64,000 nt of DNA, from positions 451,001-515,000 of the forward strand of contig NZ_CP126539.1 in the NCBI RefSeq assembly GCF_030177755.1, written 5' to 3'. This document shows, one piece after another, positions 7,951 to 16,632 of the stretch (its first letter is position 1; the number at the start of each line of letters is the position of its first letter). The notes under the pieces are model-generated. The model was not told where the DNA came from. It ran no database searches and saw only the letters and a program-made list of their open reading frames with translations. The position numbers were made by a program, and so were the translations under genes. This DNA comes from Devosia sp. RR2S18. GTDB taxonomy: Bacteria > Pseudomonadota > Alphaproteobacteria > Rhizobiales > Devosiaceae.

Positions 7951-8527
7951 AGGCGGGTGATCTGACTTGATGCTCGGCGGCATGGAGCGCGAGATAGAAA
8001 TCCAGCTCATCATTGCGCAGAGCCAAGCTCTCCATCACGGCGCCCATGAAGCTAACCGGGGCGGTGCCGGGTGCCGTGATAATCTTGCCCGAGGCGACCG
8101 CCAGAGGTTGGTCCTGGTAATGGGCAGCACCCAAATAGCCCGTCGGCTTGAGAGTGTCCGGGCTATTCGAGGTGTGCGGAATGGCATCGAGCAAGCCGGC
8201 CTTTGCCAGTGCCAGTGTCGCATCGCAAATGGCGGCAATCGTGACCCCAGCATCGCTTGCAGCATGGAGCAAAGCCGTGAGGTCGGGTGCTTCCGGGCTC
8301 GCCCAGATGGTGCCGCCATTGAGTATAAGTGCATTGATCTCTGCAGGCTCGATCGCCTCGACAGGAAGATCCGGAGTGACGAGAAGCCCGCCTGCCGAGC
8401 GTACAGGTTTGCCCTCCGGCGAGGCGAAGAGCGTGGTGATTCCATAGTACTGGCGCGCCGCTGCATTCAGCAAAGCGGTTTCCCAGTCCGCATAGCCTTC
8501 GGTCAGAATGGTGATGATGGTGGTCAT
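7949..8527 (-). CDS. DJ-1/PfpI family protein (type 1 glutamine amidotransferase-like)
   Basis: A 192-residue protein of the DJ-1/PfpI superfamily. Visible features are the N-terminal beta strand ILTEGYADWE with the conserved Glu, NALILNGG, and the nucleophile elbow AAICDATLALAKAGLLD (Cys at about residue 100), with HTSN after it. Members act as chaperones, glyoxalases, isonitrile hydratases or transcription-linked sensors; the sequence does not say which. It is the first gene of the DJ-1, HxlR, AAC(3) minus-strand cluster. Its ribosome-binding site lies inside a hairpin (8531-8550). Confidence 0.88.
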   Translation of the reverse strand: MTTIITILTEGYADWETALLNAAARQYYGITTLFASPEGKPVRSAGGLLVTPDLPVEAIEPAEINALILNGGTIWASPEAPDLTALLHAASDAGVTIAAICDATLALAKAGLLDAIPHTSNSPDTLKPTGYLGAAHYQDQPLAVASGKIITAPGTAPVSFMGAVMESLALRNDELDFYLALHAAEHQVRSPA

Positions 8528-8530
8528 TCG

Positions 8531-8550
8531 TTGCTCCTATGTAGGAGCAA
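8531..8550 (-). promoter_or_regulatory. Palindrome that includes the Shine-Dalgarno of the DJ-1 gene
   Basis: TTGCTCCTA and TAGGAGCAA are perfect 9-base arms around a 2-base centre. On the minus strand the GGAG of the second arm is the ribosome-binding site, 6 bases before the ATG at 8527. It could be an operator, or a hairpin that hides the ribosome-binding site. Either reading is inference. Confidence 0.5.
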
Positions 8551-8684
8551 GACGGTGCAACAAGCGGGCGACGAACGGTGTCAGGAGCTTCACATGGGCG
8601 TCAGCTGGGGGAGCCTTCCTTGAGGTCGGGGGAAGCGGCTGGTAAGAGGCCCCAGATCGCTTTGCTCCGGAGTTCTAACGTCTC

Positions 8685-9833
8685 GTGCTGTTTGCCCAAC
8701 GTCTTGTGTCCGCTCTTGTCTGCGTGCTGCTGGTCATCGCTCCGGTTCGGGCCAATCCGACGCTGCTGGTGGATGCACAAACGCTGGACGTGCTCTATGC
8801 CGAGGATGCCGGCCAGCCCTGGCATCCAGCGTCCCTCACCAAGATGATGACGGCCTATGTGGCCTTCGAGGCAATTGCCAAGGGGACAGTCACGCTCGAC
8901 ACACCCGTGGTTTTGTCGCGCAACGCGATCAATCAGGCACCGTCCAAGTCGGGACTGCCGGTCGGCAGTGCCCTGACGCTCAAGGATGCGCTTTATCTGC
9001 TGTTAGTGAAGTCGGCGAACGACATTGCGGTTGGCATTGCCGAAACAATTGGAGGTAGCGAGGACGCCTTCGTTGCCGAGATGAACGAGGTGGCGCAGCG
9101 CATTGGGCTGACCGCTACTCACTTTGCCAATCCCCACGGTTTGCATGACCCCGCACAGGTGACCTCGGCGCGCGACCTCGCCATCCTGACCCTCTATATC
9201 CAGCAGAACTACCCGCAATACCTGCCCATCTTTGGCACCGATGCCGTTCGCCTCGACGATGTCCGCTTGGAATCGCAGAACGAGTTGCTGACCAAGTTTG
9301 CCGGCACCACCGGTATGAAGACCGGCTATGTCTGTGCTTCCGGGCTCAACATGGTTGCCACAGTGCAGCGGAACGGTCGCAATCTCATTGCGGTCGTCTT
9401 GGGAGGATCGTCGTCACGCGAGCGCAATGAGCGCGCTGCTGAGCTATTGTTGAAAGGTTTATCCGGGGCAGCCTCCCCCACGGGGCAGAATGTGCAGATG
9501 CTTGCGAACGCCCCGGGAGCAGCTCCGGTTGATATGCGCCCCAAGGTGTGTGGGGCGGAAGCAGCCGCTTACAAGGAAGCGCGAGAAGCCGCATTCCCAA
9601 TGGGCCTGGAGGGGCAACCGAGCTATCTTAACGATGTGGTGGAGGGTTCGAGCTATGTCGCCACGAACCTGGGTCGCCTCGCCTTTGGCGTGTCCCTTCC
9701 TAGGCCGCGTCCGCCGCACATGCCCATCTATGCGCCACCGGAGGTGGAGATAGCTTTGGAAGGCGAGCTGCGAGGCGGAGTGGCTGGTGGGCCGGTCATC
9801 CCCTATCCACGCCCCAGGCCGGACAACCGCTAG
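8685..9833 (+). CDS. D-alanyl-D-alanine carboxypeptidase (penicillin-binding protein, S11 family)
   Basis: A 382-residue exported peptidase that trims the terminal D-Ala from peptidoglycan stem peptides. The three active-site motifs are in order: SLTK (about residue 50), SAN (about 110) and KTGY (about 211). The signal peptide is ALVCVLLVIAPVRA. After the catalytic domain comes a Pro-rich C-terminal tail (PRPRPPHMP, PYPRPRPDNR) where PBP5-type enzymes often carry a beta domain and amphipathic anchor; no clear anchor helix is seen. GTG start. The stop overlaps the opposing tusA stop within CTAG. Confidence 0.88.
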   Translation: MLFAQRLVSALVCVLLVIAPVRANPTLLVDAQTLDVLYAEDAGQPWHPASLTKMMTAYVAFEAIAKGTVTLDTPVVLSRNAINQAPSKSGLPVGSALTLKDALYLLLVKSANDIAVGIAETIGGSEDAFVAEMNEVAQRIGLTATHFANPHGLHDPAQVTSARDLAILTLYIQQNYPQYLPIFGTDAVRLDDVRLESQNELLTKFAGTTGMKTGYVCASGLNMVATVQRNGRNLIAVVLGGSSSRERNERAAELLLKGLSGAASPTGQNVQMLANAPGAAPVDMRPKVCGAEAAAYKEAREAAFPMGLEGQPSYLNDVVEGSSYVATNLGRLAFGVSLPRPRPPHMPIYAPPEVEIALEGELRGGVAGGPVIPYPRPRPDNR

Positions 9834-10087
9834 GCTGATCCTGCAACGATGGTAAAGCGGAGACCAGCTTCGGTCTCCGCGAGTTCGCAGCCATGCGCGT
9901 GCTGCCGGCAATAGAGGGGAATGTCGATCCTCGCCATGGGATCGGTGGCGAGCACCGTAAGTACGCTACCGGCTGGCAGTTTCTGAATGCGCTTTTCGAG
10001 CTTGAGGACGGGCAGGGGACATTTGAGCCCCCTTGCGTCGATGACCTCAGGACTAATTGTCAAGCACGAGCACCCAATAGACGCCAT
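9830..10087 (-). CDS. TusA-like sulfurtransferase
   Basis: A small cytoplasmic sulfur-carrier protein. VIDARGLKCPLPVLKLEK contains the family CPxP motif whose Cys carries the persulfide. The fold is complete (VLTVLATDPMARIDIPLYC), ending in FTIVAG. With the ATG at 10087 it has 85 residues. A TTG at 10063 would give 77, closer to the usual TusA length, and would remove most of the overlap with the upstream CAP-domain gene. I cannot decide between them because neither has a strong ribosome-binding site. Family members feed tRNA 2-thiouridine synthesis or molybdenum-cofactor and Fe-S metabolism. Confidence 0.85.
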   Translation of the reverse strand: MASIGCSCLTISPEVIDARGLKCPLPVLKLEKRIQKLPAGSVLTVLATDPMARIDIPLYCRQHAHGCELAETEAGLRFTIVAGSA

Positions 10088-10532
10088 AGCTGGAGGCCGG
10101 GTTGTAGGCGACGGCTATGCCCGCCTTGGTGGCGTTCGCACGCAGTCCCGCAGCATCGGCGGGGTTGTTCCGCCACCCAGAGAAGGTGTCGGCAAAATTG
10201 TCGTAGCCTGCCGAGAGCTTCATGCCCACCAACTCCTGCGGAGTTTTGGGAGGAATATCGGTCTGCGCGTATTGACTGGCCAGGGCCTGTGCAGTGCCAT
10301 CGAGACCAGCATCGGCGGCAAGCGCCGGAAGTCCATTGGTGGCTCGGTAGGCGTTGATGATGCCGAGAGCCTGGGCGCGATCGAGGGTTGCGCCGGGCTG
10401 GTCCATACGCGCGGTCAGACCCGGGGCAAGCCCCATGACAGGAGCGGGGCCGCCCATGCTGCAGGCCGAAACAGCAGCCGCGGCCAGTAAAGCGGCGAGC
10501 GGTAGGAATGGACGAGCGAAGGTAAGGGGCAT
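10053..10532 (-). CDS. CAP-domain (SCP/PR-1-like) lipoprotein
   Basis: A 159-residue secreted protein. A hydrophobic signal ends in the lipobox AVSAC (Cys about residue 24), so it is probably anchored in the outer or inner membrane. The CAP domain follows: INAYRATNGLPALAADAGLDGTAQALA, then WRNNPADAAGL and a C-terminal YWVLVLDN strand that ends this domain. Bacterial CAP proteins are extracytoplasmic and their activity is mostly unknown. Its last 35 bases overlap the tusA reading frame, depending on which tusA start is real. Confidence 0.85.
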   Translation of the reverse strand: MPLTFARPFLPLAALLAAAAVSACSMGGPAPVMGLAPGLTARMDQPGATLDRAQALGIINAYRATNGLPALAADAGLDGTAQALASQYAQTDIPPKTPQELVGMKLSAGYDNFADTFSGWRNNPADAAGLRANATKAGIAVAYNPASSYGVYWVLVLDN

Positions 10533-10635
10533 GGCTTTAAGTCCTGACAGATGAGTTGCCGTCGCGCCTAAGGGGCGCCCGTGGCTAAATCGTGATTTGA
10601 GGAAAACCTGTCAGAACATCCCTAACAGAGCGTGA

Positions 10636-10712
10636 TGGTGATCCCGGCGGGATTCGAACCCACGACCCCAAGATTAGGAATCTTGTGCTCTATCCTGCTG
10701 AGCTACGGGACC
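10636..10712 (-). tRNA. tRNA-Arg (anticodon CCU)
   Basis: On the minus strand GGTCCCG pairs with CGGGATC in the acceptor stem (one G-U pair). The D arm is GCTCAGCAGGATAGAGC, the anticodon loop TTCCTAA (CCU, reads AGG), the T arm GGGTTCGAATCCC, and CCA is encoded. Length is 77 bases. Confidence 0.96.
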
Positions 10713-10808
10713 ACGGCGTTGGTGATAGCAAATGGAGGGGGGCAGGAAAACCCCAAAGAGCGGGAGGCAGCGCTGCGCAGCCACGGAGCGACTGCGCCAG
10801 CTACCAAG

Positions 10809-11192
10809 TTAGGCCAGGACCTCGACGGACACCGAGGCCGTACCGCTTGCAATCATGCCTATGGCGTTGGCCGCACCCTTAGAGAGGTCGATGATACGCT
10901 TGCCGGCGTAAGGACCGCGATCATTGATGCGAACCACGACGGACTTGCCGTTGTTCTTATTGGTGACGCGCACCTTGGTGCCAAACTTGAGCGTCTTGTG
11001 CGCTGCCGTCATGCCGTTCATGTCGTAGCGCTCGCCATTGGCAGTAAGCCGGCCATGGAAGCCGGGACCATACCAGGAGGCAACGCCAGCCAGCGCGGAG
11101 GTAGCCTTCACCTCATGTGCTGAAACGAGAGTGGGAGCAGAGAAGGACAGCGAAAGGGCGGCGGCGACGAGGAGCTTGGAGAAAGTCTGCAT
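10809..11192 (-). CDS. RlpA-like double-psi beta-barrel protein
   Basis: A 127-residue exported protein. The signal peptide ([21 protein letters not shown]) is followed directly by the RlpA domain: [61 protein letters not shown]. Full RlpA enzymes are septal lytic transglycosylases; this short form has the conserved His and Asp positions (TAAHKTL, NDRGPY) and no SPOR domain. I start at ATG 11192: the frame extends upstream but only this start gives a signal peptide. It lies just upstream (relative to transcription) of the tRNA-Arg gene on the same strand. Confidence 0.87.
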   Translation of the reverse strand: MQTFSKLLVAAALSLSFSAPTLVSAHEVKATSALAGVASWYGPGFHGRLTANGERYDMNGMTAAHKTLKFGTKVRVTNKNNGKSVVVRINDRGPYAGKRIIDLSKGAANAIGMIASGTASVSVEVLA

Positions 11193-11243
11193 CTGTGGGG
11201 AACCAGAACCGTATTTGAGTGTTGATGTCGGTTGCGGTTTATA

Positions 11244-11270
11244 GCTGCGGATGTGGCAGCCATCCGGAGC
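11244..11270. repeat. Imperfect inverted repeat between rlpA-like and nuclease genes
   Basis: GCTGCGGATG (11244-11253) and CATCCGGAGC (11261-11270) pair over 9 of 10 bases with a 7-base loop. It sits in the divergent intergenic region. No T-run follows, so it is not a standard terminator. Role unknown. Confidence 0.4.
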
Positions 11271-11469
11271 GGAGACGGCGCTCAGGAGGTAATGTGCGGG
11301 CAGGCTGCCGCATTTGCCGGGTTTTTGGCCGTTCATAAGACAAGACTTTGACCGTCTAGTGCATTGCAGCAACAACCCGCGAGACAATCGCCAGTCCGTC
11401 CCGTTGGCATAGCTCCCCCGTTCAGAATTCATGCGCAGGTAATCCTTTCTTGCTGTATTCGGCGTTACG

Positions 11470-12306
11470 GTGAACGAAAGCTTGCCGAGGTCAGCCTTGC
11501 TCAGAACCAGCCTTGTCCAACTCGCGGCACTTGCTGCCTTGTCGAGCGTTGCCGCAGCGGCTGCGGCCTGTGAGCAGTTGCGCATGGAGCCGGGCGGAAT
11601 TGTCGTTGAGGTCACCGATGGCGACACGGTGGTTCTGAACAACGGACGAGTGGTCCGCATGATTGGCACTCAAGCGCCCAAACTGCCGCTTGGACGAGAT
11701 GGCTTCGACACCTGGCCGCTGGCGCCGGAAGCCAAACAGGCGCTGGAGGCGATGGTGCTCAACAAGTCGGTGCGGCTGGGCTATGGCGGCGAGAAGATCG
11801 ATCGTTATGAGCGCCACCTTGCCCATGTCTTTGTTGACGGGGTGGATGGCGAGGTCTGGGCGCAGCAAGCGATGGTGGCGCAGGGTCTGGCGCGGGTTTA
11901 TTCCTTTCCGGACAATCGCGCCTGTCTCGATCTCTTATTCGCAGCCGAGGGACGGGCGCGCCTAAGTAGGCTTGGCATCTGGAGCGATCCCTATTACAGC
12001 GTCCGTCAAGCGGGCGAGCCGCGTAAGCTGCTCGACAGGGCCGGACATTACGAGCTGGTCGAAGGGCGCATCTTGCTGGCCGACCGGAATAGCGGGCGGG
12101 TCTACCTCAATTTCGGCCGGTTCTGGAAAGAAGACTTCACTGCGGTGATCGAATCGCCGGCGCTTCGGATCTTCGAAGCCTCGGGTGTTGATCCAGTGGC
12201 CCTCGAAGGGGCGCTCGTGCGGATACGAGGGTGGGTGGACGACCGGGATGGTCCACGCATCGAGGTGACACATCCCGAGCAGATCGAGGTTCTCGCTACA
12301 CCATGA
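11470..12306 (+). CDS. Thermonuclease-like (SNase domain) exported protein
   Basis: A 278-residue protein with an N-terminal hydrophobic export signal ([19 protein letters not shown]). A staphylococcal-nuclease-like barrel covers residues about 40-175: [27 protein letters not shown], then [22 protein letters not shown] and a C-terminal LSRLGIWSD. The second half (about 185-275, [20 protein letters not shown] to [16 protein letters not shown]) looks like a second OB-like domain, as in secreted SNase proteins of alphaproteobacteria. GTG start. The stop overlaps the next ATG (ATGA), so it is coupled to the M48 peptidase. Confidence 0.82.
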   Translation: MNESLPRSALLRTSLVQLAALAALSSVAAAAAACEQLRMEPGGIVVEVTDGDTVVLNNGRVVRMIGTQAPKLPLGRDGFDTWPLAPEAKQALEAMVLNKSVRLGYGGEKIDRYERHLAHVFVDGVDGEVWAQQAMVAQGLARVYSFPDNRACLDLLFAAEGRARLSRLGIWSDPYYSVRQAGEPRKLLDRAGHYELVEGRILLADRNSGRVYLNFGRFWKEDFTAVIESPALRIFEASGVDPVALEGALVRIRGWVDDRDGPRIEVTHPEQIEVLATP

Positions 12307-13781
12307 CGGTTCGTGGACGCATCGCCAAGGGGTTGCGCAATGGCATGCTGGCAGTGTCGCTGCTGGCACTCTCCGCCTGCACGACATTCACCAGCTCCAA
12401 CATTGCAGTGAGCCGAACCGGCGACAATCCGGCCCCGACCGTGGTGCCGGAAGGTACCGATCCCGAAGATGTGGTGATCGGCCGGCGGGAGCATCCGCGC
12501 ATTATTGCGGCTTATGGGGGGGTCTATTCCGACCGGCAGGCCGAGATCATGGTTGCCCGCATTGTGGGCCGCCTGCTCGCGGCGGCCAACCAGCCCAATG
12601 CGCAGTTCCAGGTGACAATTCTCGACAGCTCTGAAGTGAACGCCTTCGCGCTGCCCGGTGGGTATATCTATGTGACGCGCGGCATTCTTGCCCTGGCATC
12701 GGACACCAGCGAATTGGCGGCGGTGTTGGCGCACGAGATCGCCCACGTAACCCTGCGCCATGCCCGCGCCCGGACCGATCGCACGCGCACCACCGCGATT
12801 GTCGACCGGGTGATTACGGGCGTCTTTGGCGGTGACATCTCGACCGACGCCAGCGCTGACCGGACGCGCCAATCCATGGCGGCGTTCGGTCAGGCGCAGG
12901 AACTCGAGGCCGACCAGGAGGGGATCAAATTCGCCGGAAAAGCTGGCTACGACGCGCAGGCTGCTGCCCGGTTCCTTGGAGTGATGAGCCGGTTCGCCAG
13001 CTTCTCGGCCGGGACCGAGAGCGGCGATGAGGGGTTCCTGTCCTCGCATCCCTCCACACCAGCGCGTATTCAAAAGGCACTCGACACCGCCCGCACCATG
13101 TTCGGCCAGGCTGCCGGCGAAAGCGATCGTGACGGCTATCTCGAGGCGATTGCCGGACTGACCTTCGGGGACAGCCCCGCGCAAGGCACCATCGTCGGGC
13201 GGCAGTTCCTCCATCCGGGCTCCAAGTTCACCTTTACCGTGCCCCAGGGCTACGAGCTGCAAAATTCGCAGACTGCGGTGGTAGGGGTCGCCGGGGATGG
13301 CGAAGCGGTGCGTTTCGACAGCGCCGAAGTGCAGGTCAATGTTCCGTTGGCGGACTATCTGAAGTCCGGCTGGATTGCGGGCCTCAAGGCTGACAGCGTC
13401 ACCTCCGGCATGATCAACGGGATGGAAGTGGCGAGCGGCCTTGCCCAGACCGACCAATGGTTCTTCCGCGTCTCGGTAGTGCGGCTCGATGGGCAGGTCT
13501 ATCGCTTCATCTTTGCAGCCAAGTCCGACAGTCCTCGATTTGCACAAGGGGCGCAGGAGACACTGACGAGTTTCCGCCGCACCACGCCCAATGACCTCGC
13601 CGGTATCCGCCGGGCCGTCATTCGCATCGTCACGGCCAAGCCGGGGGATACTGCGGACGGTCTGGCGCGGCAGATGAGCGGCCTCAGCCGCGGCTCCGAG
13701 CTCTTCTACATCATCAATGACCTTTATCCCGGTGACCCGATCAGGCCAGGCGCCACATACAAGGTCGTGGTGCTGCAATAG
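12303..13781 (+). CDS. M48 family metalloprotease lipoprotein (BepA/LoiP-like)
   Basis: A 492-residue extracytoplasmic zinc protease. The lipobox LALSAC places the lipid anchor at Cys26. The active site is HEIAH (144-148) with the third ligand in ELEADQEG (about Glu202). The region after about 280 contains a domain of unknown type, and the C-terminal 50 residues (AKPGDTADGLARQMSGL to LYPGDPIRPGATYKVV) resemble a LysM fold. BepA-type enzymes act in outer-membrane protein quality control. ATGA overlap with the nuclease gene. I chose ATG 12303 because it restores the lipoprotein signal. It ends right against mutT, which runs the other way. Confidence 0.88.
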   Translation: MTVRGRIAKGLRNGMLAVSLLALSACTTFTSSNIAVSRTGDNPAPTVVPEGTDPEDVVIGRREHPRIIAAYGGVYSDRQAEIMVARIVGRLLAAANQPNAQFQVTILDSSEVNAFALPGGYIYVTRGILALASDTSELAAVLAHEIAHVTLRHARARTDRTRTTAIVDRVITGVFGGDISTDASADRTRQSMAAFGQAQELEADQEGIKFAGKAGYDAQAAARFLGVMSRFASFSAGTESGDEGFLSSHPSTPARIQKALDTARTMFGQAAGESDRDGYLEAIAGLTFGDSPAQGTIVGRQFLHPGSKFTFTVPQGYELQNSQTAVVGVAGDGEAVRFDSAEVQVNVPLADYLKSGWIAGLKADSVTSGMINGMEVASGLAQTDQWFFRVSVVRLDGQVYRFIFAAKSDSPRFAQGAQETLTSFRRTTPNDLAGIRRAVIRIVTAKPGDTADGLARQMSGLSRGSELFYIINDLYPGDPIRPGATYKVVVLQ

Positions 13782-14189
13782 CTAGAGCAGGTCGCACAAG
13801 GCGGCGATCAGCGGCTCGTCTGCCGGAGGCATCGGGTAGTCGCGTAGTTTCTGCGGCCGCACCCATTTGAGCGCCGAGTGCTCCCGGGCAACGGGGGTGC
13901 CCTGCCACTTGCGGCAGACATAGAGCGGCATCAGCAGGTGAAAGCCCTCATAGGCATGGCTGGCAAAGGTGAGCGGAGCCAGGCAAGCCGATTTCGTCGA
14001 GACGCCGAGCTCTTCCTCAAGTTCGCGGATCAGGGCGGCTTCGGGCGATTCATTGGGTTCAACCTTGCCGCCCGGAAACTCCCACAGTCCCGCCAGCGAC
14101 TTGCCTTCAGGACGTTGTGCGATCAGCACGCGCCGGTCTGCATCGACCAGCGCACAGGCCACGACAAACAGCATCTTGAGTTCGGTCAC
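13782..14189 (-). CDS. mutT: NUDIX hydrolase, MutT-type 8-oxo-dGTP diphosphatase
   Basis: A 135-residue enzyme. The Nudix box at about residues 40-63 is complete: GGKVEPNES, then REL and EEELGV with the catalytic glutamates. The surrounding motifs (ALVDADRRVLIAQRPEGKSLAGLWEFPGG) are those of MutT, which hydrolyses 8-oxo-dGTP and so prevents A:T to C:G mutations. It overlaps the GNAT gene upstream by 4 bases (ATGA) and so is the last gene of an argJ-GNAT-mutT operon, an arrangement familiar in Hyphomicrobiales. Confidence 0.92.
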   Translation of the reverse strand: MTELKMLFVVACALVDADRRVLIAQRPEGKSLAGLWEFPGGKVEPNESPEAALIRELEEELGVSTKSACLAPLTFASHAYEGFHLLMPLYVCRKWQGTPVAREHSALKWVRPQKLRDYPMPPADEPLIAALCDLL

Positions 14190-14947
14190 CGACGTACCCT
14201 GTAGTGATAATCATAGCAGCGTTGGTAGCCCAGGCTATGGTAGAGCGCCTGCCCTGCCGCGTTGTCGGCCTGGACGTTGAGGGCCGCCATCACGGCGCCC
14301 TGCGCTTTGGCCCAGGTGAGACCGGTCCGCATCATGGCGGCACCAAGCCCCTGGCGGCGGCGCGTCGGGTCGGTGATAACATTGCCGGTGATGACGATGC
14401 CATCGGCGATGGCCATCAGACCCGACGCAACCGCAACGCCATCGCGTTCGATGACGATGCCTGCGGCCGGAACGGCCATCACAGCAAGTAGCGCTCGCAT
14501 CTGCGCCATGACTTGGTCGGAGTGGCCTTGCAGCGCCTGCTGCGCCGCGAGGAAGGCTGGATCCGTCGTGGTGAAAGTCCGCCCTTCTGGATCAGGCTCC
14601 TGGGTGGCAAGGGGCATGGCGAAGAGGCAGCTGGGGTCGATCGTCGCCCAGCCGGTGCCGTCGAGTGCCGTGTTGAGTGCGGCGCTCGCGAGGGGTGTGG
14701 TCCGCACGACGGGAGGAAGCCCCCTGCGCTCGAACCACGCAGCAGCTGCGCTCAGGCGGGTTACCGCGTCCGCCTCGTCGGCGGGGTCGAAGCATTGGAG
14801 CGAGTTGGCGCGCTTGGTGTAGCCACCGGCGGCCCGCCGCACCCAGGAGCCATCCCACTCGACTTCGATTCCGGGCCAGCACAGGAGCCCCGCGCGCTCG
14901 ATGCGCTCGACTTGCGACAGGTCCACGTCAGCTCCGGTAATCGCCAT
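14186..14947 (-). CDS. GNAT family N-acetyltransferase
   Basis: A 253-residue protein whose C-terminal 130 residues are a GNAT domain: [39 protein letters not shown] (acetyl-CoA-binding R/QxxGxG/A loop) and [19 protein letters not shown]. The N-terminal half is less typical ([27 protein letters not shown]) and matches a group next to argJ in this lineage. ATG 14947 is inside the end of argJ (20-base overlap). The substrate is unknown; its position between argJ and mutT does not by itself prove a role in arginine synthesis. Confidence 0.85.
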   Translation of the reverse strand: MAITGADVDLSQVERIERAGLLCWPGIEVEWDGSWVRRAAGGYTKRANSLQCFDPADEADAVTRLSAAAAWFERRGLPPVVRTTPLASAALNTALDGTGWATIDPSCLFAMPLATQEPDPEGRTFTTTDPAFLAAQQALQGHSDQVMAQMRALLAVMAVPAAGIVIERDGVAVASGLMAIADGIVITGNVITDPTRRRQGLGAAMMRTGLTWAKAQGAVMAALNVQADNAAGQALYHSLGYQRCYDYHYRVRR

Positions 14948-16163
14948 TGATGGTGATGTAGCCGTGGGTGAGATCGCAGGTATAGACGGTGGCTTTGCCG
15001 TCGCCGAGACCAAGTTGAACGGTCAGCTCCAGTTCCTGGCCTTTCATATAGGCGCTGGTGGCCGCTTCATCGTAGCTGGGAGCGCGTTCGCCGTCCTTGG
15101 CCAGCAGGAGATCGCCGAAGCGGATAGAGAGCTTGTCGCGGTCGGCAGGTTCGCCCGCCTTGCCCACGGCCATGACGACGCGGCCCCAATTGGCATCCTC
15201 GCCGGCAATGGCGGTCTTGACCAGCGGGGAATCCGCAATGGCCTTGGCGATGCGGAAGGCGCTTTCATCAGACACGGCGCCCTCGACGTGGACGGACACC
15301 TGCTTGGTGGCGCCTTCGCCGTCGCGCACGACCTGGATGGCAAGATCAAAAAGCACGTCGCGGAGCGCTTCGCCAAAGATCTCGGCGCGCGGGTCGTCTA
15401 GGCTATCCAGAGGCTCGACTTCCGCCTTGCCGGTGGCAAAGGCGAGAAGGGTATCGGAGGTCGAGGTGTCACTGTCGACACTGACGGCATTGAAGGTGGT
15501 CTGCACGTGGCGGGCGAGCAGCGCCTGCAGCACGGGCGCGGCGACTGGCATGTCGGTGACAACAAAGCTCAGCATGGTCGCCATGTCCGGCGCGATCATG
15601 CCGCTGCCCTTGGCGATGCCATTGATCCGCACCTCGGTGCCGTCGATGTCGAGCACGGCGCCGGCGAGCTTGGGGAAGGTATCGGTGGTCATGATCGCCT
15701 TGGCGGGCTCCGTCCAGGGCGTGTCGCTGAGGCGCGCCGCCATGGTATCGAGCACACCGGCGAACTTGCTGGCGTCGAGCGGTTCACCGATGACGCCGGT
15801 GGAGGCGAGGAAGATTTCCTCGGTGGCGCAGCCCAGCGCCTTGGCGGCGTAGTCAGCCGTCATCTGCACGCTCTGGCGCCCTTTGGTGCCGGTGAACGCG
15901 TTGGCATTGCCCGAATTGACGACGAGCCCCCGCGCCTTGCCGCCGGGCAAATTGGTGCGGCACCAGTCGACAGCGGCGGACGAGCATTTGGAGCGCGTCA
16001 ACACGCCCGAAGCGGTGGTGCCCTCGTCGAAGGCCATCAGCAGGACGTCGGTGCGGTTCTTGTATTTGATGCCCGCTTCGGCCGTCGCGAAGCGCACGCC
16101 TGCAATTGGAGGAAGGTCCGGATAGAATTTGGGAGCAAGGGGCGAAACGGGGTGGGCAGCCAT
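14928..16163 (-). CDS. argJ: Bifunctional glutamate N-acetyltransferase/amino-acid acetyltransferase
   Basis: A 411-residue arginine-biosynthesis enzyme that transfers acetyl from N-acetylornithine to glutamate, and in bifunctional forms also makes N-acetylglutamate from acetyl-CoA. The autocleavage site is in [17 protein letters not shown], where the Thr after MA becomes the N-terminal nucleophile of the beta chain. Other family stretches are [21 protein letters not shown] and [14 protein letters not shown]. The start ATG at 16163 fits the usual length; the frame continues upstream without motifs. First gene of the argJ-GNAT-mutT operon. Confidence 0.94.
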   Translation of the reverse strand: MAAHPVSPLAPKFYPDLPPIAGVRFATAEAGIKYKNRTDVLLMAFDEGTTASGVLTRSKCSSAAVDWCRTNLPGGKARGLVVNSGNANAFTGTKGRQSVQMTADYAAKALGCATEEIFLASTGVIGEPLDASKFAGVLDTMAARLSDTPWTEPAKAIMTTDTFPKLAGAVLDIDGTEVRINGIAKGSGMIAPDMATMLSFVVTDMPVAAPVLQALLARHVQTTFNAVSVDSDTSTSDTLLAFATGKAEVEPLDSLDDPRAEIFGEALRDVLFDLAIQVVRDGEGATKQVSVHVEGAVSDESAFRIAKAIADSPLVKTAIAGEDANWGRVVMAVGKAGEPADRDKLSIRFGDLLLAKDGERAPSYDEAATSAYMKGQELELTVQLGLGDGKATVYTCDLTHGYITINGDYRS

Positions 16164-16266
16164 AACGAAAACCTCTTGGGCAAGTCGTGCTTGGGTGTGC
16201 CCGAAAGCTGGGAAGCGTGCAAGGCATGCCGAGGCGCCCGCGCGAGCGGTTTGCGGTGAGCGGCAA

Positions 16267-16320
16267 TGGCGAGACCTCGGTCTCGAATGATTTGTAAGTA
16301 GTGAAACCAAGGTCTCGCCA
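16267..16320. repeat. Perfect 11-bp inverted repeat upstream of argJ
   Basis: TGGCGAGACCT (16267-16277) and AGGTCTCGCCA (16310-16320) are exact reverse complements 32 bases apart. A further GGTCTCG at 16279-16285 gives an internal short dyad (GAGACC-TC-GGTCTC). It lies about 105 bases upstream of argJ. It could be a regulatory site or an RNA hairpin in the leader. Confidence 0.6.
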
Positions 16321-16525
16321 CTGCGCCAGGGCTTTTCGCAGGTCCATCACGCTGTGTCCCAAACACAGCTGCTGACAAGCCTGCGCAATGAAGGCGACCC
16401 TTCATTCCCGGCTGTCCCCGCGCTCATCACTCGTCATGATCGCGCTCTGGCGCAGGGATGGGTGAAGTATGGCAGAGCTTTAGGTCGCGGGGAGAAGATG
16501 GATAAGCGGGATTAGTGGTGCGGAG

Positions 16526-16548
16526 ACCCCCCACCTGGCCTCCCCCTC
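16526..16548. repeat. C-rich dispersed repeat, copy 1
   Basis: CCCCCACCTGGCCTCCCCCT here differs by one base from CCCCCACCCGGCCTCCCCCT at 58602-58624. Both copies are intergenic. Confidence 0.6.
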
Positions 16549-16589
16549 GGTGGAGAAGGGACGGGCTCCACTCAGCTCGATGAGTGCGG

Positions 16590-16622
16590 AAAAGTGCTCT
16601 GGGGGCTTGCCGCCCCCGGAGC
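16590..16622 (-). terminator. Probable terminator of the parvulin gene
   Basis: On the minus strand, GCTCCGGGGGC and GCCCCCAGAGC (plus 16596-16622) form an 11-bp stem with a 5-base loop and one G-U pair. A short weak T-tract (ACTTTTCC) follows. It lies 11 bases after the stop. Confidence 0.65.
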
Positions 16623-16632
16623 TGATTAGGTT

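Larger units (their letters stand above)
16164..16632. other. Intergenic region between argJ and the parvulin gene
   Basis: 469 bases without a convincing gene. It holds a perfect 11-bp inverted repeat (16267-16277 with 16310-16320), a copy of a dispersed C-rich repeat (16526-16548) and the terminator of the minus-strand parvulin gene (16590-16622). I see no clear sigma-70 promoter for argJ. Confidence 0.7.

Noticed and set aside
12102..13778. A 558-codon frame antisense to the M48 protease gene
   Set aside because: No motifs, and the plus strand carries HEIAH and a lipobox. GC-rich third positions keep the opposite strand open.
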